Of a DNA stretch of 62,489 bases, positions 42,820-52,288 are shown in pieces. The stretch's first letter is position 1. The number at the start of each line of letters is the position of its first letter. Position numbers and translations under genes: made by a program. The notes beneath the pieces are model-generated. The model searched no databases and was not told the origin of the DNA. It saw only the letters and a program-made list of their open reading frames with translations. This DNA comes from Lachnospiraceae bacterium UBA7160 (lineage in GTDB: Bacteria; Bacillota; Clostridia; Lachnospirales; Lachnospiraceae): assembly GCA_002491565.1 (NCBI GenBank), contig DKWE01000015.1, positions 17,913 through 80,401 on the forward strand, written 5' to 3'.

Positions 42820-42848
42820 ATCTTATCTCAAAATCCTTCCAGATACAA
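42820..42848 (-). promoter_or_regulatory. sigma-A promoter of asnA
   Basis: Minus strand: TTGTAT (42848-42843), 17 bases, TAAGAT (42825-42820). It gives a leader of about 165 bases, which ends in the hairpin CTGCACT/AGTGCAG just before the asnA ribosome site. I could not make a T-box of this leader. Confidence 0.6.
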
Positions 42849-43106
42849 CTAAAAAATAAAAGAAAGTGCGGAGAAATGCTTTGAAACGAAGAGAAACCGG
42901 AACCTGGAAAAGTTCTCCTTTAAAGGGTGGATTTTTGCGGATATTTGTGGTACATTGGAACGGCAGATCAGATGAGATATCGCATAGCTGTGAAGGTACA
43001 GAAGCAGTGCCGTTTAGATAACCGGCATCATGCGGCTCATAAATACCCTGGAGAAGATCCTGCAGGTGTCGTATCAAGACTTGTATGGATGGAGGATGCC
43101 TTCGCA

Positions 43107-43143
43107 GTTACTGTTCACAGCTATCTGTGGTGTGAACAGTGAC
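43107..43143. repeat. palindromic copy of the dispersed motif
   Basis: GTTACTGTTCACA at 43107-43119 and TGTGAACAGTGAC at 43131-43143 form a 13-pair hairpin with one G-U. Same end sequence as the MITE-like element. The rest of 42849-43219 shows no gene; the right end holds the palindrome GATATC-TTA-GATATC at 43192-43206 directly before the lacZ ribosome site. Confidence 0.6.
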
Positions 43144-43219
43144 CCTTCAGATGTTGGGAAGGAAAGGGTATTGGGGACTGAACAGATATGTGATATCTTA
43201 GATATCAGGAGGGAGAACT

Positions 43220-46200
43220 ATGCAATTCGATTACAGCCGGGTAAAGGATCCGGCATTTTACTGTGAGAACCGGGCGGAAGCACATTCGGATCACCGGTTC
43301 TACGCATCCTGCGAGGAGCTGCAGGAGCAGGAGAGCAGCCTTGTCTATTCCCTGAACGGACTGTGGAAATTTTCCTATGCAAAAAATTATAGTTCGGCAG
43401 TGAAAGGCTTTGAGCAGACGGATTTTCCGTGTGACGGCTGGGATGAGATCCGCGTTCCGGCGCATATCCAGATGGAGGGATATGACGCGCCGCAGTACGC
43501 AAATGTACAGTATCCGTGGGACGGGAGAGAAGAGATCCGTCCGGGCCAGATTCCGGAGCGTTTCAATCCCACTGCGAGCTATGTGAAGTATTTTACGCTT
43601 CCGGATGCGATGCGCGGGAAGCGCGTGTTCATCTCCTTTGACGGTGCAGAGAGTGCGCTGGCTGTGTGGCTGAATGGCTCATATGTCGGCTATAGCTCTG
43701 ACAGCTTCACACCGTCGGAGTTTGAGCTGACCCCGTATCTGACGGAGGGCGAAAATAAGCTGGCGGTGCAGGTGTACAAGTGGACAGCTGCGAGCTGGTG
43801 TGAGGATCAGGACTTCTTCCGGTTCTCCGGGCTGTACCGCGATGTCTATCTCTATGCAGTACCGGAGACGCATGTCCGTGACCTTCTGGTTCGTACCCTG
43901 CTCGATGATGCGTATACAGATGCCGAACTGACGGTAGACGCAAACGTATGGGGCAGCGGAAGTCTCTGCTGCATCCTGAAGGATGGGGCCGAGCAGGTAG
44001 CCGCATTTGCAGGGAAGGCAGAGCTGGATTTGGACGGGGCATCGGCAGTCAGTAAGAATCGTGCTGTGGCAGGCCAGGCGCAGCTGCATTTGTCCGTGCC
44101 GGTCAAGGCTCCGGTTCTCTGGAGCGCGGAGAATCCAAAGCTGTACGACCTGCTGATCGAGGTAAAAAATGAGGCAGGAGCTGTCGTTGAGGTGATCTGT
44201 CAGAAGGTTGGCTTCCGCCGCTTTGAGATGAAAGATCACATGATGCATCTGAACGGAAAGCGCATTGTATTCAAGGGTGCGAACCGCCATGATTTCAGCA
44301 ACCTCTACGGGCGCGCGGTGACAGCCGAGGAGACAGAGCTGGATATCATTACGATGAAGCAGAACAATATCAACGCGATCCGAACGAGCCATTATTCCAA
44401 TCATTCGATTCTGTATGAGCTCTGCGACCGCTATGGCTTGTACCTGATTGCCGAGACGAATCTGGAATCGCATGGCTCGTGGGAGCCGTATCAGTACGGC
44501 GGGGAGACAGCGGACTATGTAGTTCCGTATGACCACGACGAATGGCTGGATGCGATGCTGGACCGTGCGAATTCTTCTTATCAGAGGGACAAAAACCATC
44601 CGGCGATCCTGATCTGGTCGTGCGGAAACGAGGCGTATGGCGGAAAGGTCATTTTTGAGATGTCGCAGCTGTTCCGCAAAAACGATCCGACCCGTCTGGT
44701 ACACTATGAGGGCGTGTTCAATGACCGGCGCTACAATGACACGAGCGATATGGAGAGCCAGATGTATACGCCGGCGGAGCGCATCCGTGCATTCCTGCAG
44801 AAGGACCGGAGCAAGCCGTTTATCTGCTGCGAGTATATGCACGCGATGGGCAATTCCTGCGGTGCAATGCATAAATATACAGACCTGACGGTAGAGGAGC
44901 CTCTGTACCAGGGCGGATTTATCTGGGATTACATTGACCAGTCTATCACGGCGAAGGACCGTTATGGGAAGGAGTACCAGGCGTACGGCGGGGACTTTGG
45001 CGAGCGTCCGTGCGATTACAATTTCAGCGGAAACGGGATTGTCTACGGGGATCACACGAAATCTCCGAAGATGCAGACAGTCAAATTTAATTATCAGAAT
45101 ATCGCGGTCTTTCCGGAGAGGCAGTCAGTGCGCGTGGTGAACCGGAACCTCTTCACCAATACGGAGGTGTACGACTGCGTTGCGCTGCTGGAAAAGGACG
45201 GGAAACTGCTCTGTGAGATGTCGATGAAGCAGGTGGCAGTGGAGCCGCTTTGTGAGGCAGAATTCACGCTGCCGTTTGGCGTGCAGAAGAAGCCGGGCGA
45301 GTATGCGGTGACGGTTTCTTTCCGGCTGAAGGAGGATACGCTCTGGGCAAAGCGCGGCCATGAGGTAGCGTTTGGGCAATACGTTTACCAGGTGGAAGCG
45401 CCTGCGGTGTGCTGCACCGAGCCATTTGAGGTCATGCGCGGGCATCACAATATTGGTGTGCGCGGCGCGCATTTTGAGGCGTTGTTCTCGTATCTGAACG
45501 CGGGGCTTGTCTCATACCGTTACGGCGGGAAAGAGCTTCTGAAGAATATCCCGATGCCGGACTTCTGGAGAGCGCCGATTGACAATGATGCGGGCAATCG
45601 CATGATGTGCCGTTATGGCCAGTGGAAGCTTGCGAGCCTGTACGTGAACGGAAAGGGAACAAGGCCGGTCCTTGAGGTGCGGGAGCACTGCGCAGTGATC
45701 ACGTATACATACCAGCTTCCGACGACACCGGCTGCTTCCTGCCAGCTGTCCTATGCGGTATATGGCGATGGCACGGTGGAGACCACGCTTACCTATGATC
45801 CGGTGGAAGGACTTGAGGAGATGCCGCTGTTTGGCGTGACGATGAAGGTGGACGCAGATTATGACCGCCTGACCTGGTACGGAATGGGGCCGGAGGAAAC
45901 TTACAGCGACCGTGTGACAGGCGCGAAGCTTGGCATTTACAGCAATCGTGTCGCGGACAATGTCGCGAAGTATCTGGTTCCACAGGAGAGCGGCAACAAG
46001 GTCGGTGTGCGCTGGGCGAAGGTGACGGACGCAAAGGGACGCGGCCTGCTCTTTTCCGGCGATGCGATGGAATTTTCTGCGATGCCGTACACAGCGCATG
46101 AGATCGAGAACGCAGCGCATCCGTTTGAGCTGCCGCAGGTGCATTACACCGTGATCCGTGCGGCGCTGGGCCAGATGGGTGTCGGCGGCGACGACTCCTG

Positions 46201-46279
46201 GGGCGCCCGCACGCACGACGAATATCTCCTGAAGGCAGATGGGCGCATGGAATTTACCTTCCGTTTCCGGGGAATCTGA
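43220..46279 (+). CDS. lacZ: beta-galactosidase, GH2 (LacZ type)
   Basis: A 1019-residue cytoplasmic enzyme, near the length of E. coli LacZ. Domain order: sugar-binding jelly roll (IRVPAHIQMEGYDAPQYAN), immunoglobulin-like domain, TIM barrel with acid/base Glu471 in LIWSCGNEAYGG and nucleophile Glu538 in FICCEYMHAMGNSCG, then a second Ig-like domain and the C-terminal beta-sandwich (WRAPIDNDAGNRM, YGMGPEETYSDR). No signal peptide is seen. CAGGAGGGAGA precedes the ATG. No transporter is adjacent; the YtfQ-type importer is 8 kb away. Confidence 0.95.
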   Translation: MQFDYSRVKDPAFYCENRAEAHSDHRFYASCEELQEQESSLVYSLNGLWKFSYAKNYSSAVKGFEQTDFPCDGWDEIRVPAHIQMEGYDAPQYANVQYPWDGREEIRPGQIPERFNPTASYVKYFTLPDAMRGKRVFISFDGAESALAVWLNGSYVGYSSDSFTPSEFELTPYLTEGENKLAVQVYKWTAASWCEDQDFFRFSGLYRDVYLYAVPETHVRDLLVRTLLDDAYTDAELTVDANVWGSGSLCCILKDGAEQVAAFAGKAELDLDGASAVSKNRAVAGQAQLHLSVPVKAPVLWSAENPKLYDLLIEVKNEAGAVVEVICQKVGFRRFEMKDHMMHLNGKRIVFKGANRHDFSNLYGRAVTAEETELDIITMKQNNINAIRTSHYSNHSILYELCDRYGLYLIAETNLESHGSWEPYQYGGETADYVVPYDHDEWLDAMLDRANSSYQRDKNHPAILIWSCGNEAYGGKVIFEMSQLFRKNDPTRLVHYEGVFNDRRYNDTSDMESQMYTPAERIRAFLQKDRSKPFICCEYMHAMGNSCGAMHKYTDLTVEEPLYQGGFIWDYIDQSITAKDRYGKEYQAYGGDFGERPCDYNFSGNGIVYGDHTKSPKMQTVKFNYQNIAVFPERQSVRVVNRNLFTNTEVYDCVALLEKDGKLLCEMSMKQVAVEPLCEAEFTLPFGVQKKPGEYAVTVSFRLKEDTLWAKRGHEVAFGQYVYQVEAPAVCCTEPFEVMRGHHNIGVRGAHFEALFSYLNAGLVSYRYGGKELLKNIPMPDFWRAPIDNDAGNRMMCRYGQWKLASLYVNGKGTRPVLEVREHCAVITYTYQLPTTPAASCQLSYAVYGDGTVETTLTYDPVEGLEEMPLFGVTMKVDADYDRLTWYGMGPEETYSDRVTGAKLGIYSNRVADNVAKYLVPQESGNKVGVRWAKVTDAKGRGLLFSGDAMEFSAMPYTAHEIENAAHPFELPQVHYTVIRAALGQMGVGGDDSWGARTHDEYLLKADGRMEFTFRFRGI

Positions 46280-46301
46280 GAAAAGTGACGGTAAAAAACC
46301 C

Positions 46302-46330
46302 TTGCGCTCCCGGAAAAAGTGTGATAAAAT
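46302..46330 (+). promoter_or_regulatory. sigma-A promoter of the T-box operon
   Basis: TTGCGC at 46302-46307, 17-base spacer, TAAAAT at 46325-46330; transcription would begin near 46337. Confidence 0.65.
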
Positions 46331-46336
46331 CTGACC

Positions 46337-46622
46337 ATTATAAAAAAGCGAAGAAGGAGACTCTGTTTCTGGAACTTGACAGGAATTTGGCATCACCGAC
46401 TGAGAGTGCCGATGGAGGGAATGGAACAATAGGGAACACTCCGGAGCTGGCTGTCTGAACAGGGATTCTGGTATCTGCCGGAACCAGTAGGTCAGTCCGC
46501 CGCACACGTTACGTGCAAAATGAGGGGTAGACGAGGATGTCTGCAATGCGGGTGGTACCGCGGGTAGAAGATTATCCGTCCCGGAATGTCATACAATCAA
46601 TATGATGTTCCGGGACTTTCTT
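46337..46622 (+). promoter_or_regulatory. T-box riboswitch, probably asparagine-responsive
   Basis: The antiterminator T-box sequence GCGGGTGGTACCGCGGG lies at 46548-46564. It is followed by a terminator stem GTCCCGGAA...TTCCGGGAC (46578-46586 with 46608-46616) and a T-rich run. The upstream part would be stem I; AAC triplets at 46425-46427 and 46435-46437 are candidate asparagine specifiers, and I did not find a well-placed GAC (Asp). The downstream AspS2-GatCAB genes make Asn-tRNA(Asn), which agrees with AAC. The 245 bases between the terminator and the first gene show nothing else. Confidence 0.88.
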
Positions 46623-46867
46623 TATGTGCAAATTCAGGTTTGCGACGGAAGTTTGGAGAGACAGCGAGGATTTTGGTGTGATGTATTATTCCTATCGGGT
46701 AAGAAGGTTTGTCTGAATATGAATGATACAGTACACGAGTGCAGCGTTACACAGATCAGTTGTCCGCTTTCCGAACTGCGTGGACAAGCTACTTCAGTGC
46801 AGAGGGGATGCTGTGCTGACTAGGGTGTTGCCAGAAAAGAAAGTCCCGGAACCGGAAGGAGAACAGT

Positions 46868-48199
46868 ATGGAATTTTTATCAGGACAGACACAAAAGGAA
46901 ACGCTGGAGCTGCAAGAGCTGCTGGATGCATCGCGCATCGGCACAGTTGTAAAGGTGAACGGCATGGTGCACATCATCCGTGATATGGGGGAGCTTTCCT
47001 TCGTGGTATTGCGGAAGCGCGGCGGTCTGCTGCAGTGTATTTTTGAAGAAAACGCTGTGAATCGGAATGATTGCGTTCTCCATGAAGAAGAGGCTGTCGA
47101 GGTGACTGGCGTATTGGAGCAGGATGCGCGTGCACCGCACGGCATAGAGCTCCGTGTGCAGGAAGTCCGCGTGCTTGCCACGCCCTATGACGCTCCGCCG
47201 CTTCCGATTGGCAAGTGGAAGCTCGGTACCTCCCTGGAAGCGAAATTGAATTATCGCAGCACCTCTTTGCGCAACATCCGCGAGCGCGCGAAGTTTCGGA
47301 TTCAGGAAGGAATCGTGCGCGGGTTCCGGGATTTCCTCTACAGCCAGCAATTCACGGAAATCCACACCCCGAAGATTGGAAGCAAGGGTGCAGAGGGCGG
47401 CTCAAACGTCTTCAGGCTGGAATATTTTCACCGCCCCGCAGTGCTGGCTCAGAGCCCGCAGTTTTACAAGCAGATGATGGTCGGCGTCTATGACCGTGTA
47501 TTTGAGACTGCCCCGGTTTTCCGCGCCGAGAAGCACAACACGAAGCGCCATCTGAATGAATATACGAGCCTGGATTTTGAGATGGGCTATATTGACAGCT
47601 TTGAGGATATCATGCAGATGGAAACCGGATTCCTGCAATATGCGATGCAGCTGCTTGCGCGCGAGTATGCAGAGGAGCTGCAGATTCTTGACATCACCCT
47701 TCCGAAGACGGATCAGATCCCGATGGTGCGGTTTGACCGCGCGAAGGAGCTGGTGGCGGAGAAATATCACCGTGCAATCCGCAACCCGTATGACCTGGAG
47801 CCGGAGGAGGAGACGCTGATCGGCCAGTATTTCAAGGAGGAATACGATGCGGACTTTGTATTTGTGACGCATTATCCGTCGAAAAAGCGTCCGTTCTATG
47901 CGATGGACGATCCGGCGGATCCCAGATTTACCTTGAGCTTTGACCTTCTTTTTCACGGCCTGGAAATCACGACCGGCGGACAGCGTATCCATGATTACCG
48001 GCAGCTGCTTGCGAAGCTTGCGGCGCGCGGTATGACGGAGGAGGGAATGGAGCAGTACCTGGATACCTTCAAATACGGATTGCCGCCCCATGGCGGACTT
48101 GGCATTGGTCTGGAGCGCCTGACGATGAAGCTCTGCGGGGAAGAGAATGTGCGCGAGACGACCTTGTTCCCACGCGACCTTTCGAGACTGGATCCGTGA
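46868..48199 (+). CDS. aspS2: archaeal-type non-discriminating AspRS (AspS2)
   Basis: A 443-residue class II synthetase predicted to load Asp on both tRNA(Asp) and tRNA(Asn). The N-terminal OB fold lacks the bacterial GAD insertion. Motif 2 is FETAPVFRAEKHNTKRHLNEYTSLDFEM, the archaeal AspRS form, and motif 3 is GGLGIGLERLTMKL. Length fits this group. The ATG follows GGAAGGAGAA. It is followed by gatC, gatA and gatB, and a second, bacterial-type AspRS is encoded at 52289-54052, so this copy is probably devoted to Asp-tRNA(Asn). Discrimination cannot be decided from sequence alone. Confidence 0.9.
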   Translation: MEFLSGQTQKETLELQELLDASRIGTVVKVNGMVHIIRDMGELSFVVLRKRGGLLQCIFEENAVNRNDCVLHEEEAVEVTGVLEQDARAPHGIELRVQEVRVLATPYDAPPLPIGKWKLGTSLEAKLNYRSTSLRNIRERAKFRIQEGIVRGFRDFLYSQQFTEIHTPKIGSKGAEGGSNVFRLEYFHRPAVLAQSPQFYKQMMVGVYDRVFETAPVFRAEKHNTKRHLNEYTSLDFEMGYIDSFEDIMQMETGFLQYAMQLLAREYAEELQILDITLPKTDQIPMVRFDRAKELVAEKYHRAIRNPYDLEPEEETLIGQYFKEEYDADFVFVTHYPSKKRPFYAMDDPADPRFTLSFDLLFHGLEITTGGQRIHDYRQLLAKLAARGMTEEGMEQYLDTFKYGLPPHGGLGIGLERLTMKLCGEENVRETTLFPRDLSRLDP

Positions 48200-48489
48200 C
48201 CAAAAGTTACCGCAGTGTTTGGAATGGCGGATGAGATGCGCTCAGGTAGGCATCATCTGCGCAGCGGAGCTTAATAGAAAGAAGAGATAGAGAGCACACA
48301 TGGCAGAAGCTGCGCCAAAGGAAGATGGTTACAGAATGAACACGGCAGCAGGTTCGTGGGAGAAAAAGATTAGAGCGCCTGCGCCGGAAGCGTTTTATGG
48401 ATGGAAGGATCACAGAACCCGTATAACAGCAGTAAATGGAGCGGGATAATTACCTGGTATACAGAGACAGGGTTAGAAAGGGGAAAATC
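48200..48489. other. gap between aspS2 and gatC
   Basis: 290 bases. I see no terminator, promoter or gene; co-transcription of gatCAB with aspS2 is therefore plausible. Confidence 0.35.
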
Positions 48490-48783
48490 ATGGCGAATCT
48501 GATCAGTGATGAGACGATCGAATATGTAGGAATCCTGGCGAAGCTGGAGCTTTCGGAGGAAGAAAAGGAGCAGGCGAAGCAGGATATCGGGCGGATGCTC
48601 GATTATGTGGATAAATTGAACGAGCTGGACACCTCCGGTGTAGAGCCGATGTCGCACATCTTCCCGGTGCACAATGTGTTCCGTGACGATGTTGTGACGA
48701 ACGGGGATGACCGTGACAATCTGTTGAAAAATGCCCCGAAGGTCAAAGACGGTTCCTGGCAGGTACCGAAGACCGTTGAGTAG
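48490..48783 (+). CDS. gatC: Asp-tRNA(Asn)/Glu-tRNA(Gln) amidotransferase subunit C
   Basis: A 97-residue subunit that wraps the GatA-GatB interface. LISDETIEYVGILAKLELSEEEKE, MLDYVDKLNELDTSGVEPMSH and VFRDDVV are the family pattern. ATG 48490 follows AAAGGGGA; ATG 48436 is upstream of that site. It is 19 bases from gatA. Confidence 0.93.
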   Translation: MANLISDETIEYVGILAKLELSEEEKEQAKQDIGRMLDYVDKLNELDTSGVEPMSHIFPVHNVFRDDVVTNGDDRDNLLKNAPKVKDGSWQVPKTVE

Positions 48784-48802
48784 GCAGAAAGGAGGGAGCG
48801 CG

Positions 48803-50365
48803 ATGGAGATCATGGAGATGACGGCTCTGGAGCTGGGCTGGAAAATCAGGAAAAGAGAGGTATCTGTGCGGGAGGCAGTGCAGGAGAGCCTGGACCGGAT
48901 TCACGTACTAGAGGGGACACTGAACAGCTTTGTCACATTGGATCCGGAGCGTGCGCTGGCACGCGCAGACGAGGTGCAAAAGGGAATCGATGACGGCACT
49001 TTGACGGCGCCGCTTGCTGGGGTGCCGGTGGCTGTGAAGGATAACATTTGTACCAAAGGACTTCGGACGACCTGCAGCTCAAAGATTTTGTATAATTTTG
49101 TCCCGCCCTATCAGGCAGAAGCCGTAGACCGTCTTTATGCAGCGGGCGGAGTAATCATTGGCAAGACGAATATGGATGAATTTGCGATGGGCAGCACAAC
49201 GGAAACCTCCGCATTTGGACCGACAAAGAATCCGTGGAATCCGGAGCATGTGCCGGGCGGCTCGTCGGGCGGCTCGTGCGCGGCAGTCGCATCCTGTGAA
49301 GTACCGTATGCGTTGGGATCGGATACCGGCGGTTCCATCCGTCAGCCGGGTTCCTTCTGCGGAGTGACCGGCCTGAAGCCAACATATGGAACCGTATCGC
49401 GATACGGACTGGTCGCCTATGGTTCCTCTCTGGATCAGATTGGACCGATTGCAAAGGATATTTCCGACTGTGCTGCTGTTTTGGAGACAATTGCTTCCTA
49501 TGATAAGAAGGACAGTACCTCGGTCAAGCGGGAATCGTATGATTTCACGTCGGCACTGATCGATGATGTGAAGGGAATGAAAATCGGTATCCCATCGGAC
49601 TATTTGAGCGCTGGCCTGGATGAAGAAGTGAAGGGGGCGGTCCTGCGTGCGGCAGAGGTATTGAAGCAGAAGGGGGCTATTGTGGAGGAATTTCCACTGA
49701 GCCTTGTGGAATATGCGATTCCCGCCTATTATGTCATTGCCTGTGCGGAGGCCAGCTCGAATCTTGCCCGGTTCGACGGAGTCAAGTATGGGTATCGCGC
49801 ACCGGAATACGAAGGGCTGCACAGCATGTATAAAAAGAGCCGTTCGGAAGGATTTGGCGAGGAGGTTAAGCGCCGCATCATGCTCGGTTCCTTTGTCCTG
49901 AGCTCTGGGTACTATGATGCTTATTATTTGAAAGCATTGCGCACGAAAGCGCTGATCAAGCAGTCGTTTGATCGTGCCTTTGCGCGTTATGACGTCATTC
50001 TTGGGCCGGTTGCCCCGATGACGGCTCCGCGTCTCGGGGAGAGTCTGTCCGATCCGCTGCAGATGTATCTTGGTGATATTTATACGATTTCCGTCAACCT
50101 GGCCGGGCTTCCGGCAGTGTCTGTTCCATGCGGACTTGACAGGAAGGGGCTGCCGATTGGCGTACAGCTGATCGGAGATTGCTTCCAGGAGAAAAAGATC
50201 ATCCGCGCGGCCTATGCATATGAACAGGCGCGCGGAAGCTGGCAGGCGCCGGAGCTTGCCGCCGCTCAGATGCAGGAGGACAGACAGGCGCAAAGCCAAA
50301 CAGTTGCCCAGACAGGCGAAGCAAAGGGGCAGAGAGGAGGAGACGGGCATGTCAAAACAATATGA
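48803..50365 (+). CDS. gatA: amidotransferase subunit A
   Basis: A 520-residue amidase-signature enzyme that releases ammonia from glutamine. The catalytic Lys is in GVPVAVKDNICTKG, and the Ser-cisSer part of the triad lies in PGGSSGGSCAAVASC and GSDTGGSIRQPGSFCG. The C-terminus has about 30 extra Gln/Ala-rich residues after YEQARGSWQAP; its last 17 bases overlap gatB. ATG 48803 follows AAAGGAGGG. Confidence 0.95.
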   Translation: MEIMEMTALELGWKIRKREVSVREAVQESLDRIHVLEGTLNSFVTLDPERALARADEVQKGIDDGTLTAPLAGVPVAVKDNICTKGLRTTCSSKILYNFVPPYQAEAVDRLYAAGGVIIGKTNMDEFAMGSTTETSAFGPTKNPWNPEHVPGGSSGGSCAAVASCEVPYALGSDTGGSIRQPGSFCGVTGLKPTYGTVSRYGLVAYGSSLDQIGPIAKDISDCAAVLETIASYDKKDSTSVKRESYDFTSALIDDVKGMKIGIPSDYLSAGLDEEVKGAVLRAAEVLKQKGAIVEEFPLSLVEYAIPAYYVIACAEASSNLARFDGVKYGYRAPEYEGLHSMYKKSRSEGFGEEVKRRIMLGSFVLSSGYYDAYYLKALRTKALIKQSFDRAFARYDVILGPVAPMTAPRLGESLSDPLQMYLGDIYTISVNLAGLPAVSVPCGLDRKGLPIGVQLIGDCFQEKKIIRAAYAYEQARGSWQAPELAAAQMQEDRQAQSQTVAQTGEAKGQRGGDGHVKTI

Positions 50366-51779
50366 GACAGTCATCGGTTTGGAGGTGCACGTTGAGCTTG
50401 CGACGAAAACAAAAATTTTCTGCGGATGTTCAACGGCGTTTGGCGGTGCTCCGAATACGCATACCTGTCCGGTCTGCACCGGGATGCCGGGTTCGCTTCC
50501 CGTTTTGAATAAGCAGGTGGTTGAGTATGCGATGGCAGTCGGCCTCGCGACAAACTGCGAGATCAATCAATTCTGTAAATTTGACCGGAAGAATTATTTC
50601 TATCCGGATAATCCGCAGAATTATCAGATTTCCCAGCTGTATCTTCCGATCTGCCATGACGGCGGCATCGAGATTGAGACAGCGGCAGGGAAAAAAGTCA
50701 TTGGAATCCATGAGATCCATATGGAGGAGGATGCCGGAAAGCTGATACATGACGAGTGGGACGACTGCACGCTGGTCGATTACAACCGGAGCGGTGTGCC
50801 GCTGATTGAGATCGTGTCCGAGCCGGATATGCGCAGTGCAGAGGAAGTCATCGCCTATCTGGATAAGCTGCGCCTGATCGTGCAGTACCTTGGCGCTTCG
50901 GACTGCAAGCTTCAGGAGGGTTCCATGCGTGCAGATGTGAACCTGTCGGTCCGGGAGGTAGGAGCGGAGAAATTCGGCACGCGTACAGAGATGAAGAACC
51001 TGAACTCGTTTAAGGCAATTGCACGCGCAATTGAAGGAGAGCGTGCGCGCCAGATCGAGCTGCTGGAGGAGGGCAGGGCGGTTGTGCAGGAGACGCGCCG
51101 CTGGGATGATAATAAGGAATATTCTTATCCCATGCGCTCCAAGGAAGACGCGCACGACTACCGCTATTTCCCGGATCCGGATCTGGTGCCGGTGGTGATC
51201 AGCGACGAGTGGCTGCAGGCTGTGAAGGACCGCCAGCCGGAGCTGCGCACGGAAAAGCTGGAGCGGTACCGCAAGGAGTTCGATATTCCACAGTATGACG
51301 CGGAGATTCTGACCGGTGCGAAGAAAATGGCAGATCTGTTTGAAGAGACGACGGCGCTGTGCGGCAAGCCGAAGAAGGTCTCAAACTGGCTGATGGGAGA
51401 GACGCTTCGGCTGCTGAAGGAGGAAGGCGCAGAGCCGGACGCACTCGCATTTTCGCCGGAGCATCTGGCAAAGTTGATTGAGCTGACGGACGCAGGGACG
51501 ATCAACCAGACAGTCGCAAAAGAGGTCTTTGAGAAGATTTTCCGCGAGGATATTGACCCGGAGCGGTATGTCGAGGAGCATGGGCTTCGGATGGTCAGCG
51601 ACGAGGGGCTGCTCCGTGCGGTTGTGGAGCAGGTGATCGCGGCAAATCCGCAGTCGGTGGCCGATTACCGGGGCGGAAAGGACAGAGTGCTTGGTTTCCT
51701 GGTCGGGCAGACGATGAAACAGATGAAGGGGAAAGCGAATCCGGGGGCGGTGAATCAGCTGCTGAGGGAACTGCTCTAG
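50349..51779 (+). CDS. gatB: amidotransferase subunit B
   Basis: A 476-residue kinase-like subunit that activates the mischarged aminoacyl-tRNA. ETVIGLEVHVELATKTKIFC, CPVCTGMPGSLPVLN, DRKNYFYPDNPQNYQISQ, GSMRADVNLSVR, TRTEMKNLNSFKAI and DYRYFPDPDLVPV are all canonical. The C-terminal YqeY-like tail is present (GFLVGQTMKQMKGKANPG). ATG 50349 lies 17 bases inside gatA with GAGAGGAGGA before it, so translation is coupled. Confidence 0.96.
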   Translation: MSKQYETVIGLEVHVELATKTKIFCGCSTAFGGAPNTHTCPVCTGMPGSLPVLNKQVVEYAMAVGLATNCEINQFCKFDRKNYFYPDNPQNYQISQLYLPICHDGGIEIETAAGKKVIGIHEIHMEEDAGKLIHDEWDDCTLVDYNRSGVPLIEIVSEPDMRSAEEVIAYLDKLRLIVQYLGASDCKLQEGSMRADVNLSVREVGAEKFGTRTEMKNLNSFKAIARAIEGERARQIELLEEGRAVVQETRRWDDNKEYSYPMRSKEDAHDYRYFPDPDLVPVVISDEWLQAVKDRQPELRTEKLERYRKEFDIPQYDAEILTGAKKMADLFEETTALCGKPKKVSNWLMGETLRLLKEEGAEPDALAFSPEHLAKLIELTDAGTINQTVAKEVFEKIFREDIDPERYVEEHGLRMVSDEGLLRAVVEQVIAANPQSVADYRGGKDRVLGFLVGQTMKQMKGKANPGAVNQLLRELL

Positions 51780-51811
51780 AGAAGTAGGTTGTTGCCCGGT
51801 CGAGACGTATG

Positions 51812-52110
51812 TCTGAAGGTTTGGAAGTTCTTATCACGCGTCTTGAAGGTAAAGCTCAGGCTATCCGGACGAAAAGTACGCCTGAAGGTTTGGAAGTTCT
51901 TATCGCTCGTCTTGAAGTACTAAGGTCCGAGAAGACCTCCGCAGCTGCCGTGGGCAACTCGTGGTCTGTGCCGATGCACAGACCGCTCAGACAGTGCCCA
52001 TTAAAAATCCTGCTGGAACGCAGGATTTTTACCGCTGCTCCTGCCTTCCCGGACCTAAGTACTTCTAAAAACTCGCTTTACGAACTTCCAAACCTTCAGG
52101 CGTACTTTTC
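51812..52110. repeat. palindromic multi-hairpin element downstream of gatB
   Basis: A perfect 29-bp inverted repeat joins 51871-51899 with 52082-52110. Inside it a second imperfect arm (GAAGTACTAAGGTCCG near 51915-51930 with CGGACCTAAGTACTTC near 52050-52065) extends the pairing. The centre has three smaller stems: TGGGCA/TGCCCA (51951, 51995), the perfect GGTCTGTGC-CGAT-GCACAGACC (51963-51984) and AAAAATCCTGC/GCAGGATTTTT (52003-52030). On the left, 51812-51848 is a direct copy of 51881-51917 (about 33 of 37 bases). A 103-codon frame crosses it but has no coding character. Unknown function. Confidence 0.8.
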
Positions 52111-52148
52111 TGTTCAGTGACTTGTTCCTGCCAAATAGCATGCAAAAT

Positions 52149-52195
52149 GGCCATAACTACCCGTGTATGGACACGACGCAGTTATGGCCTCTTGT
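52149..52195. terminator. bidirectional terminator between gatB and aspS
   Basis: GGCCATAACT at 52149-52158 pairs with AGTTATGGCC at 52180-52189; an inner CGTGT/ACACG stem lies within the loop. TCTTGTTTTG follows on the plus strand and an ATTTTG run on the minus strand. Confidence 0.75.
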
Positions 52196-52288
52196 TTTGT
52201 ATTTACTACAGTTTAGTGGTCCGGTTAAGAGGGATTTCTCTTGACTCTTGATATGGACTGGCTAAACGGCAGCTTTTTACACAGTTGC

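Noticed and set aside
46723..46983. 86-codon frame before aspS2
   Set aside because: It overlaps the start of aspS2 in another frame and has no coding signs.
51809..52120. 103-codon frame across the palindromic element
   Set aside because: Its content is set by the inverted and direct repeats; no ribosome site and no family resemblance.
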